Origin: Climacium dendroides
Taxonomy: Eukaryota; Streptophyta; Bryopsida; Hypnales; Climaciaceae
DNA: 64,000 nt
NCBI GenBank assembly: GCA_950106755.1
Contig: OX467084.1
Coordinates: forward strand, 28,833,213-28,897,212
Reading direction: 5' to 3'
Shown here: piece after piece, positions 58,342-64,000 of the stretch
How positions within the stretch are numbered: the stretch's first letter is position 1
Layout: each line of letters begins with the position of its first letter
Notes under the pieces: generated by a model
What the model was told of the DNA's origin: nothing
The model's input: only the letters and a program-made list of their open reading frames with translations
Databases searched by the model: none
Program-made: the position numbers and the translations under genes

Positions 58342-61300
58342 TGAACTGGGAATTGGGATGGCTTAAGGATTGTATCTTCTGTCCTGGAAATCCAGTGTCC
58401 ATGTGGCTGCAAAGCATTCTCTAGTTTCAGATTTTCAGTAGGGGTTGGTAGCAGCTATCCTGCTCCGTTGGCATATGCATGTTCCTCTATTGAAATGGAA
58501 TTACTGGAATTTGAGAACATTTCCGAGTAGTTATTGTTTGGTTCTTGATCGTGGAATTCGTTTCTTTTCTGATCTCAATAATCCTCCTTTTGAACGATCT
58601 GCTTGGTTTGCTGTGAAGCTCTCAGGTGTAAGTTCTGATTGAGTGACTACTCCGGTAGGATGCAATATTTTAGAGAGTTTTTCGTTAAAACCTTCGTACC
58701 ATTTTGGAGTAGTCTGTAAGACTGACGTCTCATCTCTATTCGGAGGCAGGAAGGAGGAAGGAGGTGGTCAATAAACCGTCCCTTTAAGCCTACCTACCGC
58801 ATCAATGACAATGACATTAACCCGCGAGTGCCCCATAGGCCAAAATCTGGCCTTTCCATTTTGAAAAACATTCTTGTTTGACTACTATAATCTTTTGGGT
58901 AGTATGGTCAAAGAATGTGTCTTTTTCTCCACACCTTCGGATCTCTCTTGACTACTAATCGGTATGGTTGGATTATGTGAATCTCTTTTTAAGAGAAAGC
59001 TTGAGCATATTGAAGTTGGATTTCACTGAATTGCTCTAGGAGCTCAAGGGTTAATAGATTTTTTTGAATTGCTCTAGGAGCTCAAGGGTTAATAGATTTT
59101 TTTGAATTGCTCTAGGCGCTCAGGGGTTAATAGATTTTTTGAGGAACACGCCACTCATTTCTAGATAGGGAATGCATTTAGAGCCTTAATGGCTTATGGA
59201 TCTCCTACTTTAATGGCCAAGAAAAAGTTGGGAGAAGTTGGAAGGAATTGATAAAATTGGAACCAAAAAATGAAGTCACGATACTATGACCTCAGTTTTT
59301 CTTCTCTTTCAAATGTAGGAATGGGAAGAGAAGAAAAACTTGCAAAAATGAACAAGATTTTACTCATGCTATAATTTATTTTGCCCAAAAAGCTTAAAAT
59401 CTACATCCACCTTCCTACTAGGGACTTTTAGGGATTAGGGATCATTCAACACTTAAGCAAGTCCTCAATACATCTAGATAATAAATAGACATAGGTTCAA
59501 TAGTAAATTTAGATAATAAGTAGATGTTCATCATACAATGTTCAGAACATTCAAATGAGGGGATGTTTTAAAAAATAAGTATTAATTAAATTCTGAAAAC
59601 TTTTGAAAACAATATTCAACTGTCATTCGTAGATTGCACATAACTTTGACAGTCATTATTTTGTTTAGAATTTATCAGCACTCAATCACGGTTGTTCAGT
59701 AGAATTTTTTGCTTGGGTTTGAGCAACCCTATCTTGAACTTGATGAATTCGCCATGAATCTGTATCAACTTCCGTGTTCTGTGGCCTCTTGCCCAAGATC
59801 GACCTAATGTCTTTGCAGCTTGCAGATTCTGGCCATGGAGCTAGATGGGTGCGTGTGTTCGATATGAGCGGACTTTCAGTGTTAAGTTTACTGGCGAAAT
59901 TTCAAGATTATCAGTTTGCCAACTTGGAGGTGCGCTTGCCACGGTCTTATTTTTCGTTTTATTGTGGAGCAATAGCTGGTCTTTGCTGAAAACCCTTGAG
60001 CACAATGAATTGACGTTCTCGCAATACACTGATTTATATGCTTTTCTTCTTTGCCACGTTTTTGCTAGCAATTAATCATTAGGTCAGGGTTTAGGGTTTA
60101 GGGTGCAACACCAAAAGTCTTGTGGAGTTCGACTAGGAAGAACGTTCAGCTGTTTTCGGGAAACGCATTCATTAGCTACCTTGCACTAAATCGCAGACGC
60201 AGTGTAGACGTGTATGCCCTGCTTTTACCAATCTAGTATTGTCGTTTAACTTTTAATGAGAGTTAGCTTACTTATGGAGGAATCTTTTCTGTTGTCTTGG
60301 TGTTATCTTTGCTGCTACGCTGCTGGATTCCTCCATGGCTCCATTTATCCAGCAGCTGAGTCTCGTTGAGGGTTGGTTTTCAAAAGTTTGGATTTTCTTG
60401 TCTCCAACATCTTCAAATATATGACTCTGAGTACCTGTTTCCTGTCATTCATGTAAAGCATCTTCTACCTGTTTGGTATAATAATTCCCTCTCATCTGCA
60501 TATATCTAGCTTGCGAGATGAGCAGGAGTGGGCATTGTTTGAGAACGTGCTTCTTTAGATTAAGCTATTGAAAATGTGTATTTGCAAAGCACAACCCTAG
60601 GGAGTCCTGCTAGTTTGCAGAATACGATGTGAGATATGGAATGATGACATGCTGGAAATTTTCCCTTTCTACAAGGGGACAAGGTGGCAAAATTGCCTTT
60701 GCAAGAGGCTTGTCATACAACTATAAGTACAACCTTCTTCTAGGGTGGAACTATTTCTAGGATCTTTGGTCAAGAATGGGTGGTCCTACCGTATTCCCCA
60801 ATGACTCATGTGATAATTTTTGTTTGATGGCTTATCAAATAAGGTATGAGCACCAATAGGACTAGATAATAGCATTCTAAATCATATTAAGGTAGAAGTA
60901 CCTATTTGTGATAATTTAAGCATTTTAACTTAATTAGGATATGGAAAGTTGTTGAGAAATTGAGTTCAATGTTTACACATAAGGATGAGGAAGAATGCAA
61001 AAAAAAGTGAAATTTTTTTCCCAAGATTGAGTATTTTATTCAATATAAATGTGAATTTTTCAGTTGAATCCATTTTGGTCTTATAGACTCACCTATTATG
61101 GTTAGCTTTTAGCTTTAGCACTTCTTCTTAAGTAAGGAAGGAAGAGATGAGTGGACGAGAAGGTAGACATAGAAAATATTTTTCAATGAACAATAACATT
61201 CACAAAATAGGCTAAAATTTGCTCCATTGCTCCATAAAATTTTCAATAGCAAAATGTGCATTGGAGAAAATCCTTGAAAAAATTAGATTTTGGCCAAGAG

Positions 61301-61700
61301 TGCAACAAACATTAGAATTTGATAGCTGATTTGCAACTTCCTCCACATTAGAATTAGCATCTATTTGATCAATTTCATCTTATGATACTTCCAATAATCC
61401 ATTATAACTTACAAAATCCTCTCTTTTCAATTTTTTTTTAATACTACTTTCTTTCAAGGTAGCCAAAATTGATGCTTCTTAGTCTAGAAGGTAACATATT
61501 GCAATATATTTCATAAACTAATTAAGGGATCATTGATGAATAGTGCAAGCAACTATTGTCCACCATGTAAACTAGGCTAGCGATAAAAGCACTAGAAGAT
61601 AAGAAGTGAATATTGGTTGTCTCATGGGCCTCCATGAGTAGAGAAAGAGGATTTCAAGTTTCACTAAAACCAGTGGACAATCTTCAAAGAATCAGTACGT
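58342..61700. other. non-coding region downstream of the PZP gene
   Basis: Mostly AT-rich. It contains the 38-bp tandem repeat at 59,027-59,140. A lone exon-like stretch at 59,812-59,928 lies between TTTGCAG and GAG|GTGCGC, reading LADSGHGARWVRVFDMSG, with no partner exons recognised. Confidence 0.4.
59027..59140. repeat. 38-bp tandem repeat, three units
   Basis: TGAATTGCTCTAGGAGCTCA starts at 59,027, 59,065 and 59,103. The first two units are identical and the third differs at a few bases. Confidence 0.9.
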
Positions 61701-64000
61701 GGAGAATTCTTACTCAATCTCACCCCATCCACAAGGACCACATAGCAAGACAATTCCAAACTTTGTCCCTGTAGCTCCCGCCCTTGCGAACTTGAACCAC
61801 CCATCTCACATGGCAAGAGGCCCTAAGTCAAGATGGGGGCTGTCCAAAATAGGTACTTCTACCTTATGGGGGATTCAGACCGAAATAGGGGTGATTTCAG
61901 TTAGAGTAAATCATCAAATTACTCTAACCCTGGATAAGATCTACTGGAGATCTACTGACGAAAGAATCCCTGTCTGAATTAACAACAAAAACAAATGGCA
62001 TCAAGAGTCAAGACTCCTCCAGAGCACTGGCTGACTCCATGACGTGCTCACATATATCCAGATTAAATAATCGGGCAGCGTTTTGTTTCATGAACAGGAA
62101 ACTGCCGTAAGCCTTCACAGCGCTCACTGGCGCCATTCTGGAAATCTGGAGGAAGGAGTTTGACAGGCTCAAACCTGTCAGAGTGGTGAAAATTCGCCAC
62201 AAGAAAATCACACTGCTGACAACCATTCATTGATGCCTTCAAGGACTAAACTGAGTGCCCATTCTGGCTACCAACCAGTGATGCTGTGGAATGTGGTTGC
62301 TTAACTCACTGGCTGCTACTTGTGTGAAGATAAACATGGCCTGACACTGTGATAAGAGCCACATGATTGTCTGAATGAAACCTAGTCAGCAATAGCAAAA
62401 TGGATGCAAGCATTTGAAAGCTAGACAGAGGCAAGAAATTTTGAAGGTTTTTGTTTTTGTTTTGGAACAAACGAAACAAGATTTTACTTATTTATTTAAC
62501 AAATGGGGAGATTCCACTACATTAAAGAGAAAACAGAACAAGTACAAAGCAACCAAGCCAGAAGGGCTGGTGGACAGTGAAGAGATAACGAGCAATTGAA
62601 ATAAGATTTTATTGTCAAGGGAGATCAAATACAAGCCTCCCATCTTGTAGGATGTAGTTATTTCCAACCAAGGTTGACACAAATTTCTAACTGAAGCTTG
62701 AAATGTTTTTTTTTTTCCTTTTCAAGGTTGGGATTAGCAAGGTCATACACATGTTCCAAAGTAGTGAACAAGAAAGTAGGAAATAATAAACAAGAAATAA
62801 TGAGAGTAGGAAAGTAGTTCTTGAATGATTAGAATGACTCTAGACATTGGACATCATTGGTCTATACCAACTTCTGCCTTTCAAAATTCATAATAATTTC
62901 ATTTCAAGCGATAAAATTACCAAATTTTTGGCAATCCCCTACTACTCCAGATCATGTCCACAATTGCTTATGAGTAGCTGCACTATAGCATCACTTCATT
63001 GCCAGTCCTTACATAAAAAGTTTACGCACCTACTCAGATTGCCTGACTGTAGCAACAAAACGAGTCGAGTAGTTACAGTCTATTATTGATATCAACTGAC
63101 GTACATGGATAGAGTCTCCCATGAGAAAAACGTGGCAGTATGAAGCTTATAGCTAGCTCGTGCTGCTGGCAGGTCACTTCAGGTACTGTTGACTTCTTCT
63201 GAAGAGCATGGATTTGCGTGCATTTTAATGGCTGGATTTATGCGATCCCCAGTGGAAAGAAACTTGCTAAGGTGAAGGCACGCATAACCAATCAAATAAG
63301 CAATTCTGGAGTAGTGCACAACGTTTTGTAGGTTAATATGATGAATGCTGGTAGCGCTGCTGCATGTAGCGTTATCAAATGGCATTATAAATTCTCTAGT
63401 TCTAATGCAACATGGCAAATTTTCCGAGGGTTACAGTGGAAACATCCAAAATCATCAATATAAGCAATTTGGCATAGTTGGAGGTACCTTTTCCAAAAAC
63501 TGATATTTTGATAGTATTAGCAAGTGAAAATCATGAATATTATGGAATTTTTTTTTTGGATGTGGTATGTAATTTTCATGATTTTTTAAAGTGTTGGCTT
63601 CTTAAACCACTAAAATTGTCACATAGGTGAACCCTAAATTGGAATCTGCAAAAATCAACGATCAATGAATCAGAATTAAATATGTGTCTTCCACATGCGT
63701 TAGCAAATTAGACTTAAGCATTTGGAGAACACATTATCGAAAGTCTGGGGACACATTTAGTGACAGTCCAGGGTGCAAGAATGGGAATAGGGAATAGGGA
63801 CGTGTTCACCTTAGGGGTTAAGGATGGCATTTATTAATTTTGTAATCTAATGACAGCAAGCAAGTTTTGCATGGGTTAGGGGATAACCGGATAAGGGGAG
63901 CACCTGCCAGAAGACAGTCACGTTTCGGATCGTATGCTCTTGTTACTGACTGCACCTTAAAGTCTGTGCAACTTGTAGAATATTCAATGACAGAGGGAGT
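61701..64000. other. non-coding DNA with one possible minus-strand last exon
   Basis: On the minus strand, after CTCTGACAG near 62,178, the frame down to TGA at 62,008 reads ISRMAPVSAVKAYGSF and so on (about 55 residues). It could be a terminal exon of a leftward gene, but no further exons are identified up to 64,000. The rest shows only short random frames. Confidence 0.3.

Noticed and set aside
61699..61977. A 92-codon plus-strand frame as a gene
   Set aside because: Composition is irregular, no splice context or domain is visible, and the flanks are AT-rich non-coding DNA.

Overview
This is nuclear DNA of a land plant. The evidence is genes with many GT-AG introns, T-rich acceptors, an eIF4A-III helicase in eight exons, a PHD/extended-PHD chromatin protein of the plant type, a YqaJ-type nuclease gene, and a transposon-rich AT-rich background. 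Nothing fixes the species. A non-seed plant (moss, liverwort or clubmoss) is my guess.

The left part, about 1-39,800, is mobile DNA. Two related large DNA transposons dominate it. Element B (21,245-37,410) is complete: it has inverted-repeat ends carrying arrays of a TGAGC/CGAGC motif, and it is flanked by an exact 14-bp direct repeat. Element A (about 1,791-12,821) is its relative, cut off on the left by another element. Each carries a leftward MULE-type transposase gene (WRKY/GCM1-like zinc region, DDE core, SWIM-like C terminus in B). Divergent from it run a small acidic ORF with a nuclear-localisation-like and a SUMO-interaction-like motif, and a ten-exon gene for a protein of about 1,110 residues. 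That protein has a ParB-like domain (DGNHR) in its first quarter and a beta-class N4/N6 DNA-methyltransferase fold at its C terminus. The methyltransferase motifs are degenerate: DPPY is replaced by DCQE or DYQE. Nine of ten coding exons have exactly the same length in the two elements although their introns differ, so the gene was maintained while the elements spread. This pairing of a MULE transposase with a bacterial/phage-like ParB-methyltransferase protein is the most interesting thing in the window. A role in anti-silencing or transposition is an inference.

Three copies of a second family, rich in CCGG, lie at 1-1,790 (+), 13,271-16,800 (-) and 16,801-20,105 (+). They encode a degraded gag-like coiled-coil protein. 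All eight internal stops in the two long copies are UAG. Short foldback elements (GCAAGAC...GGGGGTAGC), a tRNA-derived SINE, a 50-bp tandem array and other foldbacks sit inside or beside the large transposons.

The right part, about 39,800-58,400, is host genes. There is an eIF4A-III-like DEAD-box helicase (+, 40,358-43,262) whose motif II reads DESD, and a tail-to-tail YqaJ/lambda-exonuclease-like gene (-, 45,020 to about 47,230). Divergent from that is a very large PHD-zinc knuckle-extended PHD (PZP) protein of JADE/BRPF-like type (+, 48,739-58,133). Its 3.6-kb first exon contains imperfect 71-residue repeats and one of its introns is GC-AG. From 58,400 to the end the DNA is mostly non-coding and AT-rich with a 38-bp tandem repeat. 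One or two possible lone exons there cannot be assigned.
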